NCBI RefSeq assembly: GCF_001425445.1
Contig: NZ_LMQU01000011.1
Span: 248,326 to 312,325 of the forward strand
Source of the DNA: Devosia sp. Leaf420
GTDB lineage: Bacteria > Pseudomonadota > Alphaproteobacteria > Rhizobiales > Devosiaceae
DNA length: 64,000 bases
Direction of reading: 5' to 3'
The notes beneath the pieces are model-generated. The model was not told the DNA's origin, searched no databases, and saw only the letters and a program-made list of their open reading frames with translations. Position numbers and translations under genes: made by a program. Numbering within the stretch: the stretch's first letter is position 1; every line of letters starts with the position of its first letter. This document shows, piece by piece, positions 26,165 to 34,513 of the stretch.

Positions 26165-27133
26165 ATGAAGAAGACTTTTGCCGTTGCCACACTGATCGCC
26201 TTTGCCCTGTCCGGCACGGCCTTTGCGCAGGACTATCCAACCAAGCCAATCACCGTCGTCGTGCCCTTCTCGGCTGGCGGCCCGACCGACACCGTGGCGC
26301 GCCTCGTTGCTGAAGCCATGAGCCAGGACCTCGGCCAGCAGGTCGTGGTGCAGAACGTCGGTGGCGCAGGTGGCACGCTGGGCGCTGGCCAAGTCGCCAC
26401 CGCAGCGAATGACGGCTATACGCTCCTGCTCCACCATATCGGCATGTCGACCGCTCCGACGCTCTACCGCAGCCTGCCCTATGATCCGCTGACCGATTTC
26501 GCGACTATCGGCCTCATCACCTCGGTGCCGATGACGCTCGTGGCGCGCAAGGATTTCGAACCCAATACGCTCGAAGAACTGCTGACCTATATCAAGGCGA
26601 ACGGCGAGAACGTCACCTATGCCCATGCCGGTATCGGTTCGGCCAGTCAGCTTTGCGGCATGCTGTTGATGGAACAGACCGAAACGATCATGACCACCGT
26701 GCCCTATCAGGGTGCTGGCCCGGCCATGACCGACATTATCGGTGGGCAGATCGACATGATCTGCGACCAGACGACCAACACAACGAGCCAGATCCAGGCC
26801 GGTGAAGTCAAAGCCTATGCCGTGACCTCGCCCGAACGTCTCGACAACCTGCCCGATCTGCCGACCACCAAGGAAGCGGGGCTCGATCTCGAAATTGGCG
26901 TGTGGCATGGCCTTTATGCGCCGGCCGGCACGGACCCGGCGATAATCGAACGCCTCGACGCGGCGCTGCAGAAGGCCCTGGCCAATGAAACCGTCATTGC
27001 CCGCTTTGCCGAACTCGGGACGAAGCCGGTAACAGCGGAAGAAGCGACCCCGGCTGCCCTGACCGAAACGCTGACCAGCCAGATCGAACTCTGGCGCGGC
27101 GTTATCGAAGCCGCCGGCGTCTACGCCGAGTAA
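26165..27133 (+). CDS. tctC: Tripartite tricarboxylate transporter substrate-binding protein
   Basis: A 322-residue periplasmic receptor (Bug family). The signal peptide MKKTFAVATLIAFALSGTAFA is followed by QDYPTKPITVVVPFSAGGPTDT, the hallmark N-terminus of the family. A later GGQIDMICDQTTNT region is also typical. GGGAGG precedes the ATG. It binds an organic acid and delivers it to TctAB. The exact ligand cannot be read from the sequence. Confidence 0.94.
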   Translation: MKKTFAVATLIAFALSGTAFAQDYPTKPITVVVPFSAGGPTDTVARLVAEAMSQDLGQQVVVQNVGGAGGTLGAGQVATAANDGYTLLLHHIGMSTAPTLYRSLPYDPLTDFATIGLITSVPMTLVARKDFEPNTLEELLTYIKANGENVTYAHAGIGSASQLCGMLLMEQTETIMTTVPYQGAGPAMTDIIGGQIDMICDQTTNTTSQIQAGEVKAYAVTSPERLDNLPDLPTTKEAGLDLEIGVWHGLYAPAGTDPAIIERLDAALQKALANETVIARFAELGTKPVTAEEATPAALTETLTSQIELWRGVIEAAGVYAE

Positions 27134-27148
27134 ACGACGAGCCTGAAA

Positions 27149-27172
27149 GCGGCCCGCACTTGCGCGGGCCGC
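27149..27172 (+). terminator. Intercistronic stem-loop between tctC and tctB
   Basis: GCGGCCCGC and GCGGGCCGC form a 9-bp stem with loop ACTTGC, 15 bases after the tctC stop. No T run follows. Such hairpins commonly protect the receptor mRNA and lower expression of the membrane genes. Confidence 0.75.
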
Positions 27173-27208
27173 GCCTGGCATAAAATCAAAAGTCTTGGGG
27201 AGGCGGCT

Positions 27209-27670
27209 ATGCTGGCCAAGTTTTCACTCCGCGAACTGCTCGCGGGCGGCATTTTCGTGCTCGCCGGAGCCTATTTCGCGCTCGAAGCGCTCAACTATGA
27301 AGTGGGCACGGCCTTTCGCATGGGCCCGGGCTTCATGCCGCTCTTCCTTGGTGCGGTGCTAGCCGCGCTCGGCATCGGCGTTGCGGCCAGCGGCTGGCAG
27401 AAGCCGGACAAGGAAAAGCCCTTGCCGCCATCCTGGCGCGGCATTGCGCTGATCATCGGCGTCGTCATCTTCTTTGGCGCGACCATAAGGGGGCTCGGCT
27501 TCGTGCCCGTCGTCTTCATCGGCTCGTTTGGTTCTGCCATGGCCAGCCGGCTCAATTCGCCGCTCTTTGCCGCGCTTTTGGCGGCCGGGCTCACCGTTCT
27601 CTGCACCGCCATCTTCGTCATCGGCCTCGGCATGACCGTGCCGTGGTTCGGGCCCTGGCTCGGTCAATAG
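27209..27670 (+). CDS. tctB: Tripartite tricarboxylate transporter small membrane subunit
   Basis: A 153-residue membrane protein with four hydrophobic segments: LLAGGIFVLAGAYFALEAL, FMPLFLGAVLAALGIGVAAS, GIALIIGVVIFFGATI and the C-terminal half. GTAFRMGPGFMPLFLG is the typical TctB motif. It ends 9 bases before tctA, which indicates cotranscription. Confidence 0.9.
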   Translation: MLAKFSLRELLAGGIFVLAGAYFALEALNYEVGTAFRMGPGFMPLFLGAVLAALGIGVAASGWQKPDKEKPLPPSWRGIALIIGVVIFFGATIRGLGFVPVVFIGSFGSAMASRLNSPLFAALLAAGLTVLCTAIFVIGLGMTVPWFGPWLGQ

Positions 27671-27679
27671 GAGCGATCA

Positions 27680-29185
27680 ATGGATATCATCGGCTATCTC
27701 GGCCTCGGTTTTTCCGTCGCCCTCGACCCCATCAACATTTTCTACTGCTTCATCGGCGTGCTGCTCGGTACTCTGGTTGGCGTGTTGCCCGGCATCGGGC
27801 CGACGGCGACAATCGCCATGCTCTTGCCGATCACCTTCTCGCTCTCGCCCGCCGCCGCGCTGATCATGCTCGCCGGTATCTATTACGGCGCGCAATATGG
27901 TGGCTCGACCACCGCGATCCTGATCAATCTGCCCGGTGAAAGCTCATCGGCGGTGACGGCGATCGATGGCTATCAAATGGCCAAGAAAGGCCGCGCCGGA
28001 CATGCTCTGGCAACGGCCGCGCTCGGCTCGTTCTTTGCCGGCACCATCGGCACGCTGCTTCTCGCCTTCTTCGCCCCGCCCCTTGCGCGAGCGGCGCTCA
28101 ATTTCGGAGCGCCGGAATATTTTGCGCTCATCGTGCTCGGGCTGCTCGTCTCCATTGCCCTCGCGCATGGCTCGATCCTCAAGGCCCTAGCGATGATTGT
28201 GCTCGGTCTCCTGCTCGGCATGGTGGGCCAGGACATTTATACCGGCACGCCGCGCTTCACGCTGGGCATCCGCGAGCTTTATTCCGGCCTCAACTTCGTT
28301 TCCGTCGCCGTCGGTATCTTTGGCGTCGCCGAAATCCTCCGCAATCTCGAAAACGAGAAGGGTCGCGATGTCATGGTCAAATCCGTCAAGGGACTGTGGC
28401 TGGGCAAGGAAGAGTTCAAGCGCATTATCGCCCCGGTGATCCGCGGCACGGCACTTGGCTCCATCCTCGGTATCCTGCCGGGCGGCGGGCATATCCTTGC
28501 GTCCTTCGCCTCCTATTCGGCGGAGAAGCGTCTCTCGAAGCACCCCGAGGAATTCGGCCATGGGGCTATCGAAGGCGTGGCGGGCCCGGAATCCGCGAAC
28601 AACGCTGCGGCGCAGACCTCGTTCATTCCGCTGATGACCCTCGGCATTCCGGCTCACCCGGTCATGGCTCTGATGGTTGGTGCCTTCATTCTCCAGGGCA
28701 TCACGCCCGGGCCCAACGTGATCAACGATCAGCCGGCGCTCTTCTGGGGCATCATCGCCTCGATGTGGATCGGCAATCTCTTGCTGGTGCTTCTGAACCT
28801 GCCGCTAATCGGGCTTTGGGTGAAGATGCTCTCCATTCCCTATCGCGCGCTGTTCCCCGCCATCGTGCTCTTTGCCTGCATCGGCTGCTATTCGATCAAC
28901 CAGAACATCTTTGACGTCTTCGCCATCGGCTTCTTCGGCATCCTTGGCTATGTGCTGATCCGGCTTGGATGCGAACCGGCGCCACTGCTCCTCGGCTTCG
29001 TCCTCGGGCCACTGCTCGAAGAACACCTGCGCCGCGCCATGATTATCTCGCGCGGGGACCCGATGGTGTTTTTGGAACGCCCGATCTCGGCAACACTGCT
29101 GGGCCTGGCGCTGCTCGCGGTGATCATCGCGGTGCTCCCCTCCATCCGCAAGAAGCGCAAGGAAGTGTTTGTCGAAGAGGACTGA
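27680..29185 (+). CDS. tctA: Tripartite tricarboxylate transporter large membrane subunit
   Basis: A 501-residue carrier with about 12 hydrophobic segments. [21 protein letters not shown] and [20 protein letters not shown] are the two internally repeated Gly-Pro loops of the TctA family, and [14 protein letters not shown] is also diagnostic. It moves the substrate handed over by TctC using an ion gradient. A rho-independent terminator follows the gene. Confidence 0.94.
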   Translation: MDIIGYLGLGFSVALDPINIFYCFIGVLLGTLVGVLPGIGPTATIAMLLPITFSLSPAAALIMLAGIYYGAQYGGSTTAILINLPGESSSAVTAIDGYQMAKKGRAGHALATAALGSFFAGTIGTLLLAFFAPPLARAALNFGAPEYFALIVLGLLVSIALAHGSILKALAMIVLGLLLGMVGQDIYTGTPRFTLGIRELYSGLNFVSVAVGIFGVAEILRNLENEKGRDVMVKSVKGLWLGKEEFKRIIAPVIRGTALGSILGILPGGGHILASFASYSAEKRLSKHPEEFGHGAIEGVAGPESANNAAAQTSFIPLMTLGIPAHPVMALMVGAFILQGITPGPNVINDQPALFWGIIASMWIGNLLLVLLNLPLIGLWVKMLSIPYRALFPAIVLFACIGCYSINQNIFDVFAIGFFGILGYVLIRLGCEPAPLLLGFVLGPLLEEHLRRAMIISRGDPMVFLERPISATLLGLALLAVIIAVLPSIRKKRKEVFVEED

Positions 29186-29205
29186 GTCGGTTTTGCGACA
29201 TTTGG

Positions 29206-29236
29206 ATGGGCGTCACGCGAGTGGCGCCCATTTTTG
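29206..29236 (+). terminator. Rho-independent terminator of tctCBA
   Basis: ATGGGCGTCAC pairs with GTGGCGCCCAT around a GCGA loop, with one G-T pair. TTTTTG follows. It starts 21 bases after the tctA stop. Confidence 0.9.
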
Positions 29237-29295
29237 TTTGGGGGGCCATGCGCTCCGGAGCCATTGGATTCTGGAAGCTCACCCAAGAGCCGCTT

Positions 29296-29381
29296 TTCCC
29301 TCGGGCTTGACCCGAGGGCCAGTGCGGGAGCCACAGGCATTGATGGGTGGGCAGGAGGCCCTCGGGTCAGGCCCGAGGGAA
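29296..29381. repeat. Head-to-head pair of REP-like palindromes
   Basis: Unit 1 (29296-29320) holds CCCTCGGG and CCCGAGGG around CTTGA. Unit 2 (29357-29381) holds the same arms around TCAGG. Unit 2 is the reverse complement of unit 1 at 24 of 25 positions. The pair is separated by 36 bases, which resembles the bipartite REP elements of enterobacteria. It lies between the convergent tctA and diguanylate cyclase genes. Apart from this pair and the terminator at 29206-29236, I see nothing else in the 298-base gap. Confidence 0.8.
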
Positions 29382-29483
29382 GAACGGTGCGTTGGGGAAT
29401 ACGTCCAAGGTGACAACCTGCACAGTGATCTGCGTGCAGGGAGTATCGATCGGGACCGTATAGGGTAATCAGGCGGGCAGCGC

Positions 29484-30623
29484 CTAATTCACCGCCGCGG
29501 CCCAGACGCGGTTGCGGCCGGCGTTTTTGGCGGTGTAGAGCGCGTCGTCGGCGCGGCGCAGGATGTCGTCAAAACTCTCGGTATCGCTGACCACGGCGAC
29601 GCCGACGCTGACCGTGCCGCGGAAACCACCGCTGGCGCCCTGGAGGATTTCGTGGGCAAAACCCGAGCGGATGGCCTCAGCCGCTTCCATGGCTTGCGCG
29701 GCACCGGCCTCTGGCATGACCAGGAGAAATTCTTCTCCGCCCATGCGCACTGCATAAGTGTCGCGGGTCTGCTGCTTGCGCATCACCTGGGCAAAGCGGC
29801 GGAGCGCTTCGTCGCCGGCGGCGTGGCCATGCTTGTCATTGATCGACTTGAAATGATCGAGGTCAAAGATCAGCGCTGCGGTGTTGGCCTGAAGCTTGGC
29901 CTTGCCGAAGAGATCGAAAATAGCGCGGCGATTGAGAAGGCCAGTCAGCGCATCGGTATTGGCTTCGGCTTGATGGTGCCGCGCGACGCGTGCCTGATTG
30001 GCAGCAAGGGACATGGCGCCGATGCCGGTGAGGCCGATGAGGCCAACGATGGAATTGACGTCCTCGGCCCAGCCGCTCGGCGGCGCCGTCAACACCAAGG
30101 GGCCCTTTAAATAGATCATTACCGCGCAAGGAATGAAGGACAGCGAGGTGATGGAGTAAAGACCCGAAATGCCCGTGACCCAGATCGGCGCCTCGGCACG
30201 GCCTTCCCAGAATTTCCAGGCGGTCGCCGCGAGGAGGATGCAATTGACGATATTGCCGATCATGGCGCCAAGCGCATCGAGGCCGAAAAGGAACGGCAGG
30301 GTGATTGCCGAAACGATAGAGATGCCCACGGCCGCAACGCGCTGGCTTGGCAAGCGCCGTTCGGTGAAGAGACAGGCGGCGGCAAAGAAGATCACGAAGC
30401 CGCCGCTCAGCGTCATATTGGACATCCAGAGGAGGATGTAGACGCTGGTGACCGCGTAGATCGAAAAGCCGGCAAAGGCCGTGACCAGGACACCGGCGCC
30501 AACGGCCCAGATCAGGATGAATTTTTCGGTGCGCGAGGCGAGCCAGGTGACGAAAAGCGTCGCCGAGAGCGCAAGGGCGGCAAAACCGAGCGCAAGCAGC
30601 AGGGATGTCTGGTCAACAAACAT
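29484..30623 (-). CDS. Membrane-bound diguanylate cyclase (GGDEF)
   Basis: A 379-residue protein predicted to make cyclic di-GMP. The N-terminal half (about 5-210) has six or more hydrophobic segments. The GGDEF domain starts at TDALTGLLNRRAIFD (about 223), and the active-site loop is GGEEF at 295-299. The RxxD inhibitory site is not present in the position five residues before this loop. The ATG at 30623 is the start of the first membrane segment. The gene stands alone. Confidence 0.9.
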   Translation of the reverse strand: MFVDQTSLLLALGFAALALSATLFVTWLASRTEKFILIWAVGAGVLVTAFAGFSIYAVTSVYILLWMSNMTLSGGFVIFFAAACLFTERRLPSQRVAAVGISIVSAITLPFLFGLDALGAMIGNIVNCILLAATAWKFWEGRAEAPIWVTGISGLYSITSLSFIPCAVMIYLKGPLVLTAPPSGWAEDVNSIVGLIGLTGIGAMSLAANQARVARHHQAEANTDALTGLLNRRAIFDLFGKAKLQANTAALIFDLDHFKSINDKHGHAAGDEALRRFAQVMRKQQTRDTYAVRMGGEEFLLVMPEAGAAQAMEAAEAIRSGFAHEILQGASGGFRGTVSVGVAVVSDTESFDDILRRADDALYTAKNAGRNRVWAAAVN

Positions 30624-30777
30624 AACTGCTTTCTCTAACTTGCCCCACCCAAGTTTGATGGCCGAAGCGCAAGCAAACCCTGCGCTTCTTCTGCAAGCCT
30701 TGGTGGCTGCGGTCAATCACCGAGATGAAATGTCAGCTATGTTCTTGGCAGAAATATCACTTTGCGCCCGCGCGCTG

Positions 30778-31548
30778 TCACTGATGCGGCAGGGTGAAGC
30801 CGCCGCCGACGAAGCGATTGACGGCGTCGCTCGTATCGATGGGGCCGTCGGCATCGATATTGGTGAAGGCGCGGGACGAGAATTGCGGGCGCCAGGCAAG
30901 GCCAGGATCGGGCTCATTGACGAAGAACGGATTGGGATTGTCTGAGATCCCATAGACCACGCGGAAGCCAAGATCGGGCGTATCGATGCCGCAATCGACG
31001 AGGCGGCAAAGATCGTCGCGATCGAGATGATTGCGCGCGTCGCGCGGTGAGCCAGGCGGAAAGGCGGTGCAGATGCGAATGACGAGACATTCGAGGCCGT
31101 AGCGATCGTAGCAATAGCGGCCGTAGTTTTCGCCAAAAACCTTGGACAGCGCATAGAGTGTATCGGGGCGCGTCGGGGCATCGAGCCTGATGGGGGTGTC
31201 GCCGGTCGAGTGGAAACCCATGACGTGATAGGACGAGGCGAAGATAACGCGGCGCACGCCTTGGCGGCGGGCGGATTCAAAGATGTTACGCGCGCCCTCG
31301 ATATTGCCGCGCTGGATATCGGCCCAGGCCTGTTCGTCCGAGACGGCACCGAAATGGACGACGGTGTCGATGCCGGCCATCAGCTTTTCGACGGCGGCCG
31401 CATCGCCGAGATCGGCGAGGACGATGTCGCGGCCATCGCTTGCTGCACGCATGTCGGTGGCGACGACATCGCGGCCGGCTTTGGCGAACCAGGCATGGAG
31501 ATGGGTGCCGAGCAGCCCCGTTGCACCGGTGAGCAGGATCGTGCCCAT
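30778..31548 (-). CDS. udh: NAD-dependent short-chain dehydrogenase, uronate dehydrogenase-like
   Basis: A 256-residue extended SDR. TGATGLLGTHLHAWF is the NAD site. The catalytic Tyr and Lys lie in LYALSKVFGENYGRY, and the preceding Ser lies in FASSYHVMGFHS. The pattern after it (RPDTLYALSK, then IRICT, DDLCRLVDC, VVYGISDNPNPFF and LAWRPQ) follows the order seen in Agrobacterium-type uronate dehydrogenase, which oxidises galacturonate or glucuronate to the aldarolactone. It is 19 bases after murB on the same strand. Other sugar epimerase activity is not excluded. Confidence 0.78.
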   Translation of the reverse strand: MGTILLTGATGLLGTHLHAWFAKAGRDVVATDMRAASDGRDIVLADLGDAAAVEKLMAGIDTVVHFGAVSDEQAWADIQRGNIEGARNIFESARRQGVRRVIFASSYHVMGFHSTGDTPIRLDAPTRPDTLYALSKVFGENYGRYCYDRYGLECLVIRICTAFPPGSPRDARNHLDRDDLCRLVDCGIDTPDLGFRVVYGISDNPNPFFVNEPDPGLAWRPQFSSRAFTNIDADGPIDTSDAVNRFVGGGFTLPHQ

Positions 31549-31567
31549 TGCAAACCTCAGACTTTAT

Positions 31568-32581
31568 TCAGGTGAAAACCGGCTCTTCGTGGAGCGCGAT
31601 GCCGAAGCGGGATTGGACGCTCGTCTTGATATGCGTCGCGAGCGCGGCGATGTCTTCGGCCGTAGCGCCGCCGAGATTGATCAGAACCAGGGCATGGCGC
31701 TCGGAAATGCCGGCACGGCCCATGCGGAAGCCTTTTAGACCGGTCTTTTCGATCAGCCAGCCGGCGGAAAGCTTGGTGCGGCCATCGGGCTGCGGGAAGC
31801 TGGGGGCCGTGGGGAATTCGGCGAGGACCGGCGCGGCGTCTTCGAGGCTGACAATGGGGTTTTGGAAGAAGGAACCGGCATTGGGCGTGACGCGCCAATC
31901 GGGGAGTTTTGAATTTCTCAGGGCGACGACGCGGTCCAGGACCTGGCGCGGGGTCAGGCCGGGCGTGCCCTCGAGCTCGGAGAGGCCGGCAAATTTAAGA
32001 TTGGGTTGCCAATCGCGCTTGAGGCGGAGACGGAGCGAGAGGACGACATAGTGGCCCGGCTCATGCTTGAAGACGCTGTCGCGATAGGCGAATTTGCATT
32101 CGGGGCCAGTGAAGGTGCGCGTCGTGCCGGTGGTCGTGTCATAGGCGAGGAGGCTCTCGAAGACATCGGCGACTTCCGCGCCATAGGCTCCGATATTCTG
32201 CACCGGCGCGGCACCTACCGTACCGGGAATGCCAGCGAGGTTCTCGATGCCGCCAAGACCCTTGTCGATCGTAAAAACCACGAAGTCGTGCCAGGTTTCG
32301 CCCGCTGCCGCCTCGACCACGGTGGCGTCGGGGCCATTCTCGATGATGCCGCCGCCTGTGATGCTGACAAGCGCGGTGATGCCGTCAAAATCGCGCGAAA
32401 GGACGACATTGCTGCCGCCGCCGAGGATGCGGAGCGGAAGATTTTGTTCGGCGGCGAGGGCGTAGAGTGCCGGAAAATCTTCGGCCCGTTCGATTTTGAC
32501 CCCGAAGCGCGAGCGCGCGGTAAGCGCCAGTGTGTTGTGGGCGGTGAGGTCGAAATCGGGAATCAGGGTGAGCGCGGTCAT
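31568..32581 (-). CDS. murB: UDP-N-acetylenolpyruvoylglucosamine reductase, type I
   Basis: A 337-residue FAD enzyme of peptidoglycan precursor synthesis, reducing UDP-GlcNAc-enolpyruvate with NADPH. ILGGGSNVVLS and GIPGTVGAAPVQNIGAYGAE form the FAD site. NAGSFFQNP carries the catalytic Ser, and the C-terminal HEEPVF provides the catalytic Glu. The insert YRDSVFKHE and the LPDWRVTPNAGSFF spacing match the E. coli (type I) form, whereas alphaproteobacteria usually have the shorter type II in the dcw cluster. The ATG at 32581 is the last start before the conserved domain. It sits between two sugar dehydrogenase genes. Confidence 0.92.
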   Translation of the reverse strand: MTALTLIPDFDLTAHNTLALTARSRFGVKIERAEDFPALYALAAEQNLPLRILGGGSNVVLSRDFDGITALVSITGGGIIENGPDATVVEAAAGETWHDFVVFTIDKGLGGIENLAGIPGTVGAAPVQNIGAYGAEVADVFESLLAYDTTTGTTRTFTGPECKFAYRDSVFKHEPGHYVVLSLRLRLKRDWQPNLKFAGLSELEGTPGLTPRQVLDRVVALRNSKLPDWRVTPNAGSFFQNPIVSLEDAAPVLAEFPTAPSFPQPDGRTKLSAGWLIEKTGLKGFRMGRAGISERHALVLINLGGATAEDIAALATHIKTSVQSRFGIALHEEPVFT

Positions 32582-32619
32582 GGGCGGGTTATAGGGCTGC
32601 GTTGAAAGGGCTGGCAATC

Positions 32620-33603
32620 TCAGCCGATCCTGCCGCCGAGTTCATCCTCGATATGAGCGCGGACGATGGCGTCGAAATTGGCATCGGCGCGGAAGCCGAG
32701 GCTTTCGGCGCGCTTGGCGACAAAACCCTGGGGCCAGCCGGCGACGATGGCGGCGATCGTTGGATCGGGTTGATGGCGGATCAGCGCGACGGCCTTTTCA
32801 CCGGCGGCACGACGAAGGGCGTCGATCTCATCGGCGACGGTCGCGGCGAGGCCCGGCATGGTGAGGCTGCGGCGTTGGCCGAGACCCGATGTGTCGAGAT
32901 TAGCTGCATGGAGCAAAAAGCCAACGGCGGCGCGGGGGCTGGCGAACCAGTGTCGCACGGATGGATCGACAGGGAGCACAGCCTCCTGCCCCGCCAAGGG
33001 CTCGCGGAGAATGCCGGAGAAGAAGCCGGAGGCGGCTTTATTGGGCTTGCCGGGGCGGACGACGATGGTGGGAAGGCGAATGGCGATTCCGTCGACAAAG
33101 CCGCGGCGGGAATAATCGGCAAGCAGGAGTTCACCAATGGCCTTCTGGGTGCCGTAGCTCGTGAGCGGGGTCAGCGGGAATTCGTCGGGGATATCGCGTG
33201 GCAACGGCTCGCCGAAGACGGCGATGGAGGAGGTAAACACCAGGCGCGGCTTATAGGGCTGATTTGCGCTTTCAAGCCGGATGGCCTCGAGCAAATGCTG
33301 CGTGCCATCGAGATTGATGCGGTAGCCTTTTTCGAAATCGGCCTCCGCTTCGCCCGAGACGATGGCGGCGAGATGGAAGATGAGGTCGGGTCGATCGGCG
33401 ATCAGCTTTGCAGCGGTTTCGGGCGCCGAGAGATCGACGGCGTGGAGCTGGGTGGGGATATCGGTCTCTGGCGCCTGTGGCGCGATGACATCGGCGAGGG
33501 AGAGAGCAGAAATCTCCTGAGCGCCGATACGTCCTGCCGCGACCAGAGCCGATGTCAGCTTGCGGCCGATCATGCCGGCGGCACCGATGATGAGAACCTT
33601 CAC
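32620..33603 (-). CDS. denD: D-erythronate dehydrogenase (SDR family)
   Basis: A 327-residue extended SDR. It starts MKVLIIGAAGMIGRKL (NAD site), has HLAAIVSGEAEADFEKGYRIN in mid-domain, and has the catalytic Tyr/Lys in LTSYGTQKAIGELLL. This combination is characteristic of DenD, which oxidises the C2 of D-erythronate. The start is GTG with GGAGG 6 bases upstream. No kinase or isomerase of the erythronate pathway is next to it, so the full pathway would have to be elsewhere. Confidence 0.82.
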   Translation of the reverse strand: MKVLIIGAAGMIGRKLTSALVAAGRIGAQEISALSLADVIAPQAPETDIPTQLHAVDLSAPETAAKLIADRPDLIFHLAAIVSGEAEADFEKGYRINLDGTQHLLEAIRLESANQPYKPRLVFTSSIAVFGEPLPRDIPDEFPLTPLTSYGTQKAIGELLLADYSRRGFVDGIAIRLPTIVVRPGKPNKAASGFFSGILREPLAGQEAVLPVDPSVRHWFASPRAAVGFLLHAANLDTSGLGQRRSLTMPGLAATVADEIDALRRAAGEKAVALIRHQPDPTIAAIVAGWPQGFVAKRAESLGFRADANFDAIVRAHIEDELGGRIG

Positions 33604-33648
33604 GCTTTTCCTCCGTCATTTTCAGCCATCATGACCGCGCTGACCTAT

Positions 33649-33678
33649 CAAAGCAAATCGGCGCCACGAGGGCGCCGA
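33649..33678 (-). terminator. Rho-independent terminator of the outer membrane protein gene
   Basis: TCGGCGCC and GGCGCCGA form an 8-bp stem with a 5-base loop. On the minus strand TTTGCTTTG follows. It is 27 bases past the stop codon of the outer membrane protein gene. Confidence 0.88.
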
Positions 33679-33705
33679 CTGAAAGATCTGGGTCTTGGAC
33701 AGGCT

Positions 33706-34395
33706 TCAGAAGCGGTAGCGCAGCGAGGTGCGGATTTCGTTGATGAAGTTGTCGTTGATCAGATAGGCGTTCTGGATGTTCGCCGGCTGGTTCATGACCT
33801 TGTTCATGTAGATACCGCGATAGCCGACGTCGGCGACGTAGGAGCCGAAATCGTAGCTCACGCCAGCCATGACGGCAGCAGCGGCTTCAAGCGAGTGACC
33901 GTAGGCGTAGTAACCAGGGCCATTCACTTCGGTATAATTTTTGGCAACACCGATACCGGCGCCGACATAAGCACCAAAGCCGCCAGCGCCATAGCCGTTA
34001 CCCGACAGATTGAAATCGTAGTAAAGGTTGGCGAGGGCGAGGCCCGAGCGCAGGTTGACGGTGTGATCGCCACCCTTCAGGCCTTCATTGCTCAGATAGT
34101 CGAGCGTGATATCGGCGCGGACGCCGTGGCCGCTGTCGTAACCGAAGCCAGCGCCGACGCTGTAGCCATAGCCCATCTTATCGAAAGCTGGGACGCAGCC
34201 GCAGTAGCTCGCGGCATCCTTGGCCCACCAGGCGTTACCGGCAACGCTGCCGCGGAGGTAAAGGCCACCGGCGACGCCGTAATCCACATCGGGAACGTCG
34301 ATCACTGGCGGGTAATAGGGTACGAGGTCCGCGGCAATTGCCGGGCCTGCGACTGCTGTTCCGGCCAGCAGGAACGCAGCAATGAGCTTGCGCAT
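33706..34395 (-). CDS. Outer membrane beta-barrel protein, Omp25/opacity-type
   Basis: A 229-residue protein with a signal peptide ending AIAA (about residue 22), followed by DLVPYYPP, the start common to Omp25/31-like proteins. Alternating aromatic and Gly-rich strands run through the chain. It ends in IRTSLRYRF, where the terminal Phe is the signal for barrel assembly. Two Cys in YCGCVP are unusual for a barrel. A CtrA-type box lies upstream and a strong terminator downstream. Its function is probably structural. Confidence 0.88.
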   Translation of the reverse strand: MRKLIAAFLLAGTAVAGPAIAADLVPYYPPVIDVPDVDYGVAGGLYLRGSVAGNAWWAKDAASYCGCVPAFDKMGYGYSVGAGFGYDSGHGVRADITLDYLSNEGLKGGDHTVNLRSGLALANLYYDFNLSGNGYGAGGFGAYVGAGIGVAKNYTEVNGPGYYAYGHSLEAAAAVMAGVSYDFGSYVADVGYRGIYMNKVMNQPANIQNAYLINDNFINEIRTSLRYRF

Positions 34396-34457
34396 GAGTT
34401 CAGTCCTTGAGTTGCCACGACACGAGGTCGGTTGTGGCGAATATGGGACAAACTCCT

Positions 34458-34472
34458 TAAAACCCGCTTAAC
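34458..34472 (-). promoter_or_regulatory. Full CtrA-type box upstream of the outer membrane protein gene
   Basis: TTAA-AACCCGC-TTAA fits the CtrA consensus TTAA-N7-TTAA exactly. It lies 63-77 bases before the outer membrane protein start codon. Two more TTAA half-sites follow, and the perfect 12-bp palindrome AACCGTACGGTT sits at 34488-34499. Confidence 0.65.
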
Positions 34473-34513
34473 CCTAAAACCGGCTTAACCGTACGGTTTA
34501 ACCCTAATACCGC

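Noticed and set aside
32602..34410. A 602-codon plus-strand frame spanning denD and the outer membrane protein gene
   Set aside because: It crosses two real minus-strand genes and the terminator between them and has no domain pattern.
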